Source: Methanobrevibacter sp. V74 (GTDB lineage Archaea > Methanobacteriota > Methanobacteria > Methanobacteriales > Methanobacteriaceae). Taken from it: DNA of 64,000 bases. The DNA lies in the NCBI RefSeq assembly GCF_963082495.1, contig NZ_CAUJAN010000003.1, positions 248,001 to 312,000 of the forward strand, read 5' to 3'. Position numbers and translations under genes: made by a program. The first letter of the stretch is position 1. Every line of letters starts with the position of its first letter. Under the pieces are notes generated by a model, which saw nothing but the letters and a program-made list of their open reading frames with translations, made no database searches and was not told the origin of the DNA. This document shows, piece by piece, positions 18,493 to 27,891 of the stretch.

Positions 18493-20272
18493 ATTTTTTA
18501 TATTTCGCATAAAAACCATCAGTATCCGCATATATTGCATAAAAACCATAATCTTCTGCTTTTTTTATTGATGATTTAATATATTGCCTTCCCCAAGAAG
18601 TAATAGCTTTTGCACAATCAAATGAATACCATCTAAATCTTGGAAACCCATAAATACCATACATAGTATTTGCCAATCTTTTAATAGCTTGTTGTTGTAC
18701 ATTTAACGCTTTTCTTTCAGTTTCATCATCAGATGCCTTCATTTCACGTTTAATACGGAATCTTTCTTGCAGGATTTTATCAATGACTGATGGAATAAAT
18801 CCCTGTGGTGATTTTTTAAATTTAACTCCATGTTCGGGAGAAATATTATAATCTTCTTCGTTTTCAACTTCCCCTAAAGTCATAACATCGGGAGAAATGT
18901 TTTTTGAAATAATAATACTTGGATATAGGCTTCTAAAATCAAATTGAACAAGATTTTCATGCAAACCCTTTTCAGGTTCCCTTACATATCCACCTTCATT
19001 ATCCTCAGCTGAAGCACGGTCTGCAAAGTTAGATCCTTGTTTGTTTGGAACCACCTCATCATCAAAATAAGCCTGTTTTACTAAAAACCATTCTGCCTGC
19101 TGACCGGTTGCCATACGAGATACATCAAATAAAGGTTGTCCAATAATACGAGTAAGTTCTAAATTAAGAGGTAATGTCTGTTCCGCTATTTTTAAAGTTG
19201 ATACAACATCATCTAAAGAGTAATCAAATAGCGTGTCTAGTTTTTCACCACCATTGTCCCAGAACTCCCAAATACGGTCTCCTGGAACATCGATTTTCTC
19301 CACCCCAAATAACTCATAATAAACTCTTTCTAAAGTGTATCTATCAAGAGTCATGTACCTTCTCATTACAAGATATAAATCTACATGAATCAAACCTTTA
19401 AATGAAGCTGCATTTGCATATCCTCTTCTAATAAATTTAACTTCAGAATCATTCATTCCGATGTCCAAATCAACATTTAATATCTTTGCACGATCTTTTA
19501 AGTATGGAAAATCAAAATTATCTGAGTTATACCCCACAATAATATCAACATTATTCTCTTTAATTATTTTAACAAACTCTTCAATCATTTCCTTTTCAGA
19601 ATTTTTTTGGTTTACAAAGTCCCCCCTAACTTTAGAGTTTGTTTTAGTGGATATTACCTGATTTATGCCAAAATTACTAGCCACACCAATCATGATGATT
19701 TCATCTTTGGCTGAATCAGGCATGCCGTGAGGGTTTCTAACTTCCAAATCAAAACTCAATATTCTGAAATTTTGAGGATAATCCGGCATACGTTCCAATT
19801 TTTCAGTCAATTTGATTATTTCAAAATCTTGTTTTGTAGAATCAAGGTCGAGGAAAGTATCAATTTTATCTCCAATTGCAATTACCTCTGTCATTGGTAT
19901 TACATCTCTGTCCATAAGATATCTTCTATAAAATGGAATATCAAATTCTCTAATTTGGATTACATTATTCAAATCTCTTAAGGCATCCCTGTTTTTAGCT
20001 AATTCCTGAGGATGTTTGAATATAACTTTTACAAATTCAGATTCGACTTGAAAATCTTTTTTAACAACTTTCTCAACATTGACAACATCTAAATTTTCTT
20101 TAATTTCAGATATGCAATCTTCAATATTATCTGATACAACATACAAATATGGTTCAAACGTATCATCAATCAAAATTATGTTTTTATCCCCTTCTTTTGA
20201 AAATAATCGTATTACAGGTTTGCCTTCATAAGTAACATAATCAATATCTAAAATTACAACATTTCTCTGCAT
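18491..20272 (-). CDS. polB1: DNA polymerase B large subunit, split form (PolB1)
   Basis: A 593-residue N-terminal part of a family B DNA polymerase. It has the 3'-5' exonuclease motifs (FDLEVRNPHG near 170, YNSDNFDFPYL, YSLDDVVSTL), polymerase motif A (DFRSLYPSIIIS near 446), motif B (KRLANTMYGIYG) and motif C (YADTDG), and stops six residues after motif C. This is the arrangement known from Methanothermobacter, where PolB is encoded by two distant genes and the second supplies the palm remainder and thumb. So this is probably an intact split subunit and not a truncation; the partner lies outside the window. The start codon abuts the stop of the upstream permease gene (TAAATG), with GGAGGATGA as Shine-Dalgarno. 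Confidence 0.92.
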   Translation of the reverse strand: MQRNVVILDIDYVTYEGKPVIRLFSKEGDKNIILIDDTFEPYLYVVSDNIEDCISEIKENLDVVNVEKVVKKDFQVESEFVKVIFKHPQELAKNRDALRDLNNVIQIREFDIPFYRRYLMDRDVIPMTEVIAIGDKIDTFLDLDSTKQDFEIIKLTEKLERMPDYPQNFRILSFDLEVRNPHGMPDSAKDEIIMIGVASNFGINQVISTKTNSKVRGDFVNQKNSEKEMIEEFVKIIKENNVDIIVGYNSDNFDFPYLKDRAKILNVDLDIGMNDSEVKFIRRGYANAASFKGLIHVDLYLVMRRYMTLDRYTLERVYYELFGVEKIDVPGDRIWEFWDNGGEKLDTLFDYSLDDVVSTLKIAEQTLPLNLELTRIIGQPLFDVSRMATGQQAEWFLVKQAYFDDEVVPNKQGSNFADRASAEDNEGGYVREPEKGLHENLVQFDFRSLYPSIIISKNISPDVMTLGEVENEEDYNISPEHGVKFKKSPQGFIPSVIDKILQERFRIKREMKASDDETERKALNVQQQAIKRLANTMYGIYGFPRFRWYSFDCAKAITSWGRQYIKSSIKKAEDYGFYAIYADTDGFYAKYKK

Positions 20273-21295
20273 TTATTCATCCTCCATGAGATATTCATGC
20301 CTATAATTATCTAAAACGGCATATGTAATTCCTAAAACTAAAGGCCCGACAATGAATCCGACAATTCCATATACTAACGGACCTGATAAAAATCCAATAA
20401 GTAGAATTAATGGGTGAATATCAGCATAACGACTTGATAGAGCAGGTCTGATATACATATCTACGGTACTTAAGAAAAATCCGAACAATAAGACAGTTAG
20501 TGCTCTTGGATAATTTCCGCCAAGGATATCTGCAAAAAACAATCCCCAATAAATCGGCCATGGTCCAAAAACTGGAATGAGTTGTAAAATACCAGTAATC
20601 ACTCCTAAAAATATCCCATATGGATAGCCGAGAATTGAATAACCAATAGCTCCAAATATTCCTATAATTACAGAAGTTAAAAAGTGTCCATAGAATATAC
20701 TTCTTAAAACACCTTTAATAGCATCTACAGTTCTGTCGAAAAAGTGAATTGAATCTGCTGGAACAAAGGATCGGACGAATTTTAAGCATTTATCCCCATC
20801 ACGAGCAAAGTAAAATACTGAACATACCAATATGAACAAATTCAATGTAATGTTCATTAAACTACTTAAGAAATTAACAAGATGATTTAAAATATAACTT
20901 CCAATTTCGTGTAATGAGGAGTTGATTGAGGCAGACATTGAATTAACATCAAATTCTAAAGGAATATATGAGGCAATAGAAGTTAAAGACGAATTAATAT
21001 CTGAATATGAGTTAGATGCTAAAAATCCAGAGATTATGCCAGACAATTCCATAGAAATATATATGATTAACAGTATCAGCGGCATTAAAATAAGAACCAT
21101 TGAAAGTAAAATTGAAACAGATTCAAATCTTATCTTCGATTGAATTTTACGAGCTACATGGCGCACCCCATAAGCAAGAATCATACCCAATACAATCATG
21201 TTTAAAACAGGAAATATAAATATCAGCGAAATAGTCAACAGAAATATTACCAAAAGTATTGGTGGAGTTAGGTTATCTTTAATATTTATTCCCAT
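20273..21295 (-). CDS. AI-2E family (TqsA/PerM-like) membrane permease
   Basis: About 340 residues with some eight hydrophobic segments and the family's conserved C-terminal GxxQLIPVFGPWPIYWG region. AI-2E family members export diverse small molecules or act as Na/H antiporters; the substrate here is unknown. The frame is open from a TTG at 21310 just after the pyrK stop, but the ATG at 21295 (MGINIKDN) gives the more usual start. Gene order pyrK, permease, polB1 with near-zero spacing indicates one transcript. Confidence 0.85.
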   Translation of the reverse strand: MGINIKDNLTPPILLVIFLLTISLIFIFPVLNMIVLGMILAYGVRHVARKIQSKIRFESVSILLSMVLILMPLILLIIYISMELSGIISGFLASNSYSDINSSLTSIASYIPLEFDVNSMSASINSSLHEIGSYILNHLVNFLSSLMNITLNLFILVCSVFYFARDGDKCLKFVRSFVPADSIHFFDRTVDAIKGVLRSIFYGHFLTSVIIGIFGAIGYSILGYPYGIFLGVITGILQLIPVFGPWPIYWGLFFADILGGNYPRALTVLLFGFFLSTVDMYIRPALSSRYADIHPLILLIGFLSGPLVYGIVGFIVGPLVLGITYAVLDNYRHEYLMEDE

Positions 21296-21311
21296 TTTAT
21301 CAAATCCCAAA

Positions 21312-22109
21312 TTAGTATTTTACACCAGAGGCGTCTCTTCTATATTTTCCAAATTCAGTGATTTGTTTTAGTTGATTTTGATTGAAAACCGGTCCTTCTA
21401 CGCAAATTCTCCAACCTTCACTATCAACACAGCATTGGCCACAAACACCTAGTGCACATTTCATATATCTTTCAAGAGAATATTGCCCAGGTATGTTAGA
21501 TGCTTCAAGAATATCAAATATCCCTTTCATCATGACCTCAGGCCCACAAACAAATGCAAAATCATAAGTTGCATCTTCAAGTAAATCACTAAGGCAATCA
21601 GTTGCAAATCCTTTAAATCCGAAACTTCCATCATCAGTACATGGATGAACATTAACTCCTAATTCAGCTAATGAATCAACGAATAATAATTCCTCTTTGG
21701 TTTGAGCAGCTGAAATTACATCAACATCATTATTTTGAGCCAAATTACGAACAATAGCATTGATTGGAGCCATTCCAACACCTCCCCCAATAGCTATTAT
21801 TTTTTTTCCTATAAGTGAATTGTTAAAACCGCTACCGTAGCTGCCCCTAACACCTATTTTATCACCCACATCAAGGTCATGTAATTGGGATGTGAATTTT
21901 CCAATGTTTTTTACAGTTATAAACAGTTCATCATTATTAATTTGTGAGATAGACATTGGTTTTTCATTATTAAAATTCCAAATCATTAAGAATTCACCAG
22001 GATTTGGGCGGCCAAGTGTTTCAAAGTCCCAGTTAAATTTAAAAGTTTTAATTGTAGGAGTTTCAGTGATAATCTCGATTATTTCAACTATCTTTGGTTC
22101 ATTAATCAT
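21312..22109 (-). CDS. pyrK: Dihydroorotate dehydrogenase electron-transfer subunit PyrK
   Basis: About 265 residues: an FAD-binding ferredoxin-reductase-type domain, an NAD(P)-binding fold with GGGVGMAP near the middle, and a C-terminal 2Fe-2S cysteine cluster (CALGVCGQC...C). It passes electrons from PyrD. The frame is open 22 residues further upstream inside pyrD, but the ATG at 22109 (MINEPKIVE) overlaps the pyrD stop (ATGATTAA) and is the natural coupled start. pyrD lies directly upstream. Confidence 0.93.
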   Translation of the reverse strand: MINEPKIVEIIEIITETPTIKTFKFNWDFETLGRPNPGEFLMIWNFNNEKPMSISQINNDELFITVKNIGKFTSQLHDLDVGDKIGVRGSYGSGFNNSLIGKKIIAIGGGVGMAPINAIVRNLAQNNDVDVISAAQTKEELLFVDSLAELGVNVHPCTDDGSFGFKGFATDCLSDLLEDATYDFAFVCGPEVMMKGIFDILEASNIPGQYSLERYMKCALGVCGQCCVDSEGWRICVEGPVFNQNQLKQITEFGKYRRDASGVKY

Positions 22110-23007
22110 GTGCAATCCCCACCATTTCATCAATAGAAGAGTAACCCCCATCTTCCATGAATTTCTCCAAACCAATATTTATTTTGCTAAATACATCTAC
22201 ACCTTCATCCATAATTGCAGTACCGATTTGAACTGCACTTGCACCTGCAAATATAAATTCTACAACATCTTCAAAAGTATATGCACCACCAACACCAATC
22301 AGCGGTATGTCAACTGATTCATAAACCGAATAAACATTTCTAATAGCTATAGGTTTTATTGCTTTGCCGCTCATTCCCCCAAATTTATTAGACAATACCG
22401 GTTTTGCAACATCAATATTGATTTTCATTCCAGGACCTAAGGTATTGATTAATGACAGGCAATCTGCACCTGCATCTTCACAAGTCTTTGCAATTTCTGT
22501 TATATCCGTTACATTAGGAGTTAATTTTGCAATGATTGGCACTTCAGCCACATCTTTTGCTGCTGCAACAATAGTATGAGACAAATCACAACTTTGACCA
22601 ATAGAAGCTCCATAACCTTCCATTGCATGAGGACATGAAATATTTAACTCGATCATGTCAACAAGACCTTGAACTTCACATACAAGTTGGGAAAATTCAT
22701 CAGGAGTTGCACCATAAATTGATGCAATCAAAACATTGCCTTCCCTTTCGATTTTGAGCAATTCCTCTTTAAAATTTTCAACTCCCGGATTTGAAAGTCC
22801 GATAGCATTTATTATTCCTCCTTCAACTGCAACAGTAGTAGGATTGACATAACCTGGATGAGGATTTAGGGAAAATGATTTAGATACTACTCCTCCAGCA
22901 CCGGATTTTAAAATCCAATTCATTGATGAGGCATTACTGCCCATAATTCCTGCTGCCAACATCAACGGATTTTGAAATTCCACTCCACAAATATTTGTTT
23001 TTAACAT
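22102..23007 (-). CDS. pyrD: Dihydroorotate dehydrogenase catalytic subunit, type 1B
   Basis: A 301-residue FMN-dependent TIM-barrel enzyme that oxidises dihydroorotate to orotate. Motifs include NPLMLAAG at the start, the SCPH segment with the type 1B active-site cysteine, IAKLTPNV and the phosphate-binding GVGGAYTFEDV. Its stop overlaps the pyrK start, consistent with the PyrD-PyrK heterotetramer. The upstream coiled-coil gene ends 28 bp before its ATG, probably in the same operon. Confidence 0.95.
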   Translation of the reverse strand: MLKTNICGVEFQNPLMLAAGIMGSNASSMNWILKSGAGGVVSKSFSLNPHPGYVNPTTVAVEGGIINAIGLSNPGVENFKEELLKIEREGNVLIASIYGATPDEFSQLVCEVQGLVDMIELNISCPHAMEGYGASIGQSCDLSHTIVAAAKDVAEVPIIAKLTPNVTDITEIAKTCEDAGADCLSLINTLGPGMKINIDVAKPVLSNKFGGMSGKAIKPIAIRNVYSVYESVDIPLIGVGGAYTFEDVVEFIFAGASAVQIGTAIMDEGVDVFSKINIGLEKFMEDGGYSSIDEMVGIAHD

Positions 23008-23035
23008 ACTATCAACTTTGTAATTAATTACTTAA

Positions 23036-23569
23036 CTATTTTGTTAATCTATCAATGATTTCTTGATATTTCTCATTTTGTAACTTCAAACCAACAGCAT
23101 TAGTTTTATTGGATTTAAATAATTCATCATTTGTTTTTGAAAGGTTATTGATTATTTTGTCTTGTTTTTCAACAATTAAGTCTTTTTGAGCCAGTAGGAC
23201 TTCATAATGTTTAGAGATTTTTCTAAGTTGCATTTCAAACTCTTCGGAATTTGACTTGATTTGGGATTTATAATCATCAATTAAAGATCTGAGATATCTA
23301 ACCTGTTCCTGTTTTTCTTCAATGTTAGCTTCCTTTTCCAGGATTTTTTCATTTAAATCATCAAGTTCTTTAAATCTTGCTTTATCATAGTCAATTTTTG
23401 AATCGAGTTTATCCTCCAAGTTTTTGTTCTCATATTTCAATTTAGTAGAATATAATTTTAATTTGTTGATTTCCTCATTTTTGCTTTCTAGCTCCATTGA
23501 CATCTCATCAATTTCTGCATTTTGAAGTTCAATTTCATTTTTTAAATCTCTAAAACTTTCTTTTGACAT
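23036..23569 (-). CDS. Predicted coiled-coil protein of unknown function
   Basis: A 177-residue, highly charged protein that reads almost entirely as heptad-repeat coiled coil (long runs of E, K, L, I and N with no cysteine and no hydrophobic segment). There is no signal peptide, so it should be cytoplasmic. I do not recognise a family. It is the first gene of a likely five-gene minus-strand run with pyrD, pyrK, the permease and polB1, and is divergent from the aNop5 gene across a 73-bp spacer. It could be a structural or DNA-associated factor, but nothing in the sequence proves it. Confidence 0.7.
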   Translation of the reverse strand: MSKESFRDLKNEIELQNAEIDEMSMELESKNEEINKLKLYSTKLKYENKNLEDKLDSKIDYDKARFKELDDLNEKILEKEANIEEKQEQVRYLRSLIDDYKSQIKSNSEEFEMQLRKISKHYEVLLAQKDLIVEKQDKIINNLSKTNDELFKSNKTNAVGLKLQNEKYQEIIDRLTK

Positions 23570-23642
23570 AATTATAACCTAATTAATACTTTACAATTCA
23601 TTATAAAAATACTTATTAAAAATAAAATGAATAAATTACCTT

Positions 23643-24794
23643 ATGGAATGCTATATAACTTACTGTGTTAAAGGATATTTTGCTTTTAATAGCGAAAATG
23701 AATTGATTTCTGAGAAATTATTTCAAGAAGATGAAATAATTAATAAATTAGCTGAAATTAATGACAAACAAATTGTAACTGAGGAATTGGAGATTATTGA
23801 CGAAGTCAGCGGCGATTATGATGGAATAATCATCGAGTCAAATAAAAGGTTATCTGATTATAACAATGATAAAGTTACTATTAAAACACCAAATCAGGCT
23901 GGAAATTATCTAAGAAGCAATTATGATAAATTTGGATTAAATAGTGATGATATAAGTAAGATTTACCGAAAATTTGCGATTTATAAAATTAAAAAAGAAT
24001 CCGCAGGGGGAGACAAACATTTAATTCAAGCGGTTAACTCTATTGAAGAAATTGATGATGCCATCTCCAAGTTAACTGAAACAATAAGAGAATGGTATGC
24101 ACTATACTTCCCTGAAATGGACGTTGTTAAAAATAATGAAACTTACATTAAATTAATTTCACAAAATAAAACAAAAGAAGAAATCATAAAAACAAAACCT
24201 GATGCATTCCCACAAGACATTATTGATTTAGAAGAGGATATTAATCCAATTGATTTGGATATAATGAACAATTATGCCAACTCCATTTTTGAACTTCAAA
24301 AATCAAGGAAAAATATTGAAAATTATATTGACAGCAAAATGGAGTCAATTGCACCGAATTTAAGATTGTTAGTTGGATCCACACTAGGTGCAAAGTTAAT
24401 TTCACATGCAGGAGGGATAAAACGTCTTGCAATTTATCCATCAAGTACTGTTCAAATAATGGGTGCTGAAAAAGCATTATTCAGACACTTAAAGAGTGGT
24501 GACAATCCTCCAAAATATGGTTTAATCTATCAGCACCCCCAAGTTCGTGGAGCCAAATGGTGGAATCGTGGGAAAATCGCAAGAACACTTGCAGGCATGA
24601 TATCCTTAGCTGTCAGACGTGATGTTTTCACTAAAACATTTGATGAAAATGCTGCAGAAGAATTTAAAAACAAAAGTGAACAAATAGAAAAAGATAATCC
24701 ATTTCCAACTAAAACTACTAAAAAAAGAAAAGAAGAAAAGTCAAAATCTAAAAATATGAAGAGAAAAGGTAAAAAGAAAAGGAATAGGAGGTAG
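23643..24794 (+). CDS. aNop5 / Nop56-58, C/D-box RNP scaffold protein
   Basis: A 383-residue protein with an N-terminal fibrillarin-binding domain, a central coiled coil and the C-terminal Nop RNA-binding domain (LVGSTLGAKLISHAGG near 240 and GAEKALFRHLKSG near 278), ending in a lysine-rich tail. It bridges L7Ae-bound C/D guide RNA to fibrillarin for 2'-O-methylation of rRNA and tRNA. Fibrillarin follows three bases after the stop and is translated from a Shine-Dalgarno inside this gene's 3' end. L7Ae is not in the window. Confidence 0.95.
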   Translation: MECYITYCVKGYFAFNSENELISEKLFQEDEIINKLAEINDKQIVTEELEIIDEVSGDYDGIIIESNKRLSDYNNDKVTIKTPNQAGNYLRSNYDKFGLNSDDISKIYRKFAIYKIKKESAGGDKHLIQAVNSIEEIDDAISKLTETIREWYALYFPEMDVVKNNETYIKLISQNKTKEEIIKTKPDAFPQDIIDLEEDINPIDLDIMNNYANSIFELQKSRKNIENYIDSKMESIAPNLRLLVGSTLGAKLISHAGGIKRLAIYPSSTVQIMGAEKALFRHLKSGDNPPKYGLIYQHPQVRGAKWWNRGKIARTLAGMISLAVRRDVFTKTFDENAAEEFKNKSEQIEKDNPFPTKTTKKRKEEKSKSKNMKRKGKKKRNRR

Positions 24795-24797
24795 AGC

Positions 24798-25439
24798 ATG
24801 CAAGTTTATTTTAAAGATGGAAATGTTGCAACTAAAAATTTAACTCCAGGAATATCCGTTTATGGAGAAGAATTGATTAAAGAAGAGGAAGAATATAGAA
24901 TTTGGAATCCTAGACGTTCCAAATTGGCAGCGGCACTTCTAAATGGATTATCAAATTTAGAGCTTGAGGATACTTCAAAAGTCTTATACCTTGGTGCTTC
25001 AACTGGAACAACCGTATCGCATATTTCAGATCTTGCAATTACTGGAAAAATATATGCAATCGAATTTTCACCCAATACAGCTAAAAAATTAGTTCGGCTT
25101 TCACGTCAACGACCTAATATTGCTCCAATTTTAGGAGATGCAACAAAACCTAAAGGATATCTGAACTATGTGGAAAATGTTGATTTAGTGTATTGTGATG
25201 TTGCTCAACCTACACAAACTGACTTGTTTATGAAAAACATGAATTTATTTTTAAAAGATAATGGAATGGGCATTATTACCATTAAAGCTAGAAGTATTGA
25301 TGTAGTGCAAAAGCCTAAAAAGATCTTTAAAGAAGAAGAAAAGAAATTAAAAGAGAAAGGTTTTAAAATTATTGAAAAAGTAAAATTGGAACCTTATGAA
25401 AAAGACCATATCGCATTATTGGTAGAAAAAAATTTTTAA
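24798..25439 (+). CDS. flpA: Fibrillarin-like rRNA/tRNA 2'-O-methyltransferase
   Basis: A 213-residue SAM-dependent methyltransferase. The SAM motif YLGASTGTTVSHISD lies near 57-71, AIEFSPN follows, then DVAQPTQ with the catalytic aspartate, and a late KARSID segment supplies the catalytic lysine. It is the catalytic subunit of the C/D-box RNP. GGAGGT precedes the ATG. The pairing with aNop5 is conserved across archaea. Confidence 0.96.
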   Translation: MQVYFKDGNVATKNLTPGISVYGEELIKEEEEYRIWNPRRSKLAAALLNGLSNLELEDTSKVLYLGASTGTTVSHISDLAITGKIYAIEFSPNTAKKLVRLSRQRPNIAPILGDATKPKGYLNYVENVDLVYCDVAQPTQTDLFMKNMNLFLKDNGMGIITIKARSIDVVQKPKKIFKEEEKKLKEKGFKIIEKVKLEPYEKDHIALLVEKNF

Positions 25440-25445
25440 TAAAAA

Positions 25446-25673
25446 CTACTTAATTTTCAAGTGAATTAGATCCTGATAGAAGTCGGATGGGACACTTGAG
25501 CATGCAAAGTCTGCTACCTGTGATTTAAAATTATCTAATTCAGATTTTAATATTTGATTTTCATTTTCCATTGAAGGAACTTGGGAGACTTGACTGAAAC
25601 TTTTCAGCATCTTTATTGTAACAGCAGGCAAATGTTTGACATATTCGTATTTTAAATCATCAGGATTTAACAT
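25446..25673 (-). CDS. Small hypothetical protein
   Basis: A 75-residue frame, acidic and probably helical, with no recognisable domain. AGGT lies seven bases before the ATG and the stop is only 6 bp from the convergent flpA stop, which favours a real gene. Codon use looks like its neighbours. It borders a decayed 1.5-kb stretch, so it may be a remnant of a longer protein. Confidence 0.5.
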   Translation of the reverse strand: MLNPDDLKYEYVKHLPAVTIKMLKSFSQVSQVPSMENENQILKSELDNFKSQVADFACSSVPSDFYQDLIHLKIK

Positions 25674-26011
25674 GAAGCAAACCTGATTTGTTTCGCTCTT
25701 TGCTTTACCTTACAAATCATTTACATTATTTAAACTCATGCCACCATTATAATGCATATGCATGTAATTTACGAAGCATATGGATTTTATAGTTATTACC
25801 TTCAACTTTACCTAAATTTAATACATTATTTACCCTATGAATCTTAATTGAATATAGTCCATACTGTACTTAAATAACCTTAATTCATTAATAAAATCTC
25901 CATATATTAATATTAAGTAAGAATTAATTGTTGTTACTGATTTGGAACTTGAATAAGTTGTATAATATTTATTAGTCTTTTTTTTTTCAGATATTCCAAG
26001 TTGGAACAATA

Positions 26012-26224
26012 TCAGTTTCTTTTAATAATATCGTTTATTGCTTCAGATACGTTTGTCTTATCAGTAAAATCCCGAATACTATTAATATAATCACCTATGA
26101 TTAAATTGGCAGTCCTCTGAATGGCGTAACCATTAGAAGCTATAAAAAGAATTACAGTCCTAATTAAAGGACATTAAATGTTTATTAATTCTCTGATAAT
26201 TTCTTTATCTGGCAAATCACAAAA
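26012..26224 (-). pseudogene. Decayed coding remnant with one internal stop
   Basis: On the minus strand one frame runs for 71 codons, interrupted only by one TAA about a quarter of the way in. The second part includes ASNGYAIQRTANLIIGDY, which looks like ordinary amphipathic protein sequence. No family is recognised and no start is evident. Confidence 0.3.
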
Positions 26225-26329
26225 ATTCAATTATTTGAATTTTTTAATAGATTTGTGGTTTAATTTAGGAATATTGTAAAACCCAATATTCTAATATTTA
26301 TAGATATTTAAGATAGGACTGGAGAAGGT

Positions 26330-26640
26330 TCAAAATGAAATATAATAATAGTTATTTAATATATATCCTCTATAACATATTAGTATTCTTCTTAATGAAC
26401 ATGACTTCCATTTTATTCTTTTATTTTCCTCCCCCTCGGATTTTAGGACGAATTCATATAAAGATTTCTCCATGTAGGAAGTGTAAATCTTCACTTCTTT
26501 TTGTATTATTTTCATGTTGCCTTTGAATAATTATTCCCACAGTGAATTTCATCAGATATTTGCTCGTCATTTATAATTTCACATTTATATTTTTGATTTT
26601 ATAATAGGTTTGTGATAGATTTTTTGGCAAGAATTTTATT
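26330..26640 (-). pseudogene. Decayed coding remnant with stop and frameshift
   Basis: On the minus strand, a frame containing CEIINDEQISDEIHCGNN has one early stop. Joined by a frameshift to the following frame (KIIQKEVKIYTSYMEKSLY), it gives about 90 codons of plausible protein. No family is recognised. It is listed because the two segments are contiguous and have coding-like composition. Confidence 0.3.
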
Positions 26641-26745
26641 AAAAATACTTTACAATCAATGAATTATATAAACTAATAATTATTACTCCAATAGCTTTTT
26701 ATACTATAAAATTAAACATAATAAATGCTAATGCAAATTACATAA

Positions 26746-26859
26746 AAGTTCATTAAAAAGTCCTTTAGGTTAATTCACTCTATTAATCACTCCATTTAAC
26801 TAATACCTAAAGGAATGAACTTATTTTAAAAAAATACTTATTTTAAAAAAACTTTTTTT
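26746..26859 (+). repeat. Imperfect inverted repeat followed by T7
   Basis: AAGTTCATT and CCTTTAGGT (26746-26770, separated by 7 bases) are both complementary to the contiguous right arm 26805-26822. A twice-repeated ACTTATTTTAAAAAAA follows, then AACTTTTTTT ending at 26859. The hairpin-AAC-T7 layout matches terminators elsewhere in this window, so this may be the 3' end of a small transcript. Confidence 0.4.
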
Positions 26860-27245
26860 CAAAGAACTGATTTTATGTTTTCAATCTAAAAAGTATTACT
26901 TTAACATGCTTATTATTGCCTACATATTTGTTGAATTTATCAAAAGATTAAAATGTTAGAAAATAGTTGACAGTCATACTTTTAAACAAAATATAAAATT
27001 ACATTTTAAAAATCAAATTGATATAAAAATATAATCAAAAAATAAACCTTTCACAAATCAATTTAGTTATACCAAAATTATCTCATATAATCTCAAAACG
27101 ATTTAAATTTGCATCAATAATATAAAAATAATGATGCATAATTTTAATAGAAACATTGTTAATTATAAAATAATGAGTTGAAAAATACTAATTATAAAAT
27201 TATCGATTATAAAAAATAAGTTTTAACCATGACATGCATGTAAAC

Positions 27246-27830
27246 TTAGATCTTTTGCGAGATTACATCAAAAATACTTTTTGCAATCTCCATTTTAGAA
27301 GCCAAAGGTATTGTTAAAACCTCATCATCAACAATTAAAACCTCATTATTATCTGATCCGAACTGACAATTATCTTTTGAAATGTCATTAGCTATTACTA
27401 AGTCAGTTCCAGCATTAACCATTTGTCTTCTAGCGCACTCAATAATTTCCTCCCGTGAGATATTAAACTCCGCCTTAAATCCAACTAAAAATATATCAGG
27501 ATTAATCTTTTTAATTTGGCGGATAATTTTAGTTGTTGGCTTTAAATTTAAAAATAACGAACTTGAAGAATCAATTTTTTTATCAGACTCTTGTCTAAAT
27601 TCAAAATCGGAAACTGCAGCAGCAGATATGAAAATATCATGAGAAGGTATCAATTTCAAAATCTCATCATTCATTTCACTGCTGGTTTCAACTTGAATAA
27701 CATTAAAAACAGAAGGAATGTCGACGCTAACATGAGCTACAACCAAGGTTAAATCCGCTCCACGAATATACGCTTCACGAGCAAGAGCCAAACCCATTTT
27801 GCCAGAGGATTTATTTGTAATGCCCCTCAC
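27246..27830 (-). CDS. coaB: CoaB half (phosphopantothenate-cysteine ligase) of a frameshifted CoaBC
   Basis: A 194-residue C-terminal part of CoaBC, the ligase that joins cysteine to 4'-phosphopantothenate. SGKMGLALAREA and AAAVSDFE are typical. The frame stays open upstream to 27905 and encodes the essential ISFGGTYEPIDSV nucleotide loop, but no ATG, GTG or TTG occurs there before the GTG at 27830, which would lose that loop. It lies in the +1 frame relative to the CoaC half. It therefore looks like one gene broken by a single base rather than two separate genes. Confidence 0.8.
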   Translation of the reverse strand: MRGITNKSSGKMGLALAREAYIRGADLTLVVAHVSVDIPSVFNVIQVETSSEMNDEILKLIPSHDIFISAAAVSDFEFRQESDKKIDSSSSLFLNLKPTTKIIRQIKKINPDIFLVGFKAEFNISREEIIECARRQMVNAGTDLVIANDISKDNCQFGSDNNEVLIVDDEVLTIPLASKMEIAKSIFDVISQKI

Positions 27831-27891
27831 AGAATCAATAGGTTCATAAGTCCCTCCAAAACTTATTAAAATCTTTTTACCTTTAATAATA

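Larger units (their letters stand above)
25674..27245. other. 1.57-kb stretch without an intact gene
   Basis: Very AT-rich. It holds two decayed minus-strand reading frames and one imperfect inverted repeat, listed separately. Otherwise only short overlapping frames and homopolymer runs are seen. The overlapping frames at 26330-26526 on both strands have no coding character of their own. Confidence 0.6.

Noticed and set aside
18491-20272. polB1 as a truncated pseudogene
   Set aside because: All motifs up to motif C are intact, and a split just after motif C is known in this order, so a functional split subunit is more likely.
26330-26526. Two overlapping short frames on opposite strands
   Set aside because: Neither works as an intact gene; the minus frame is treated only as part of a broken remnant.
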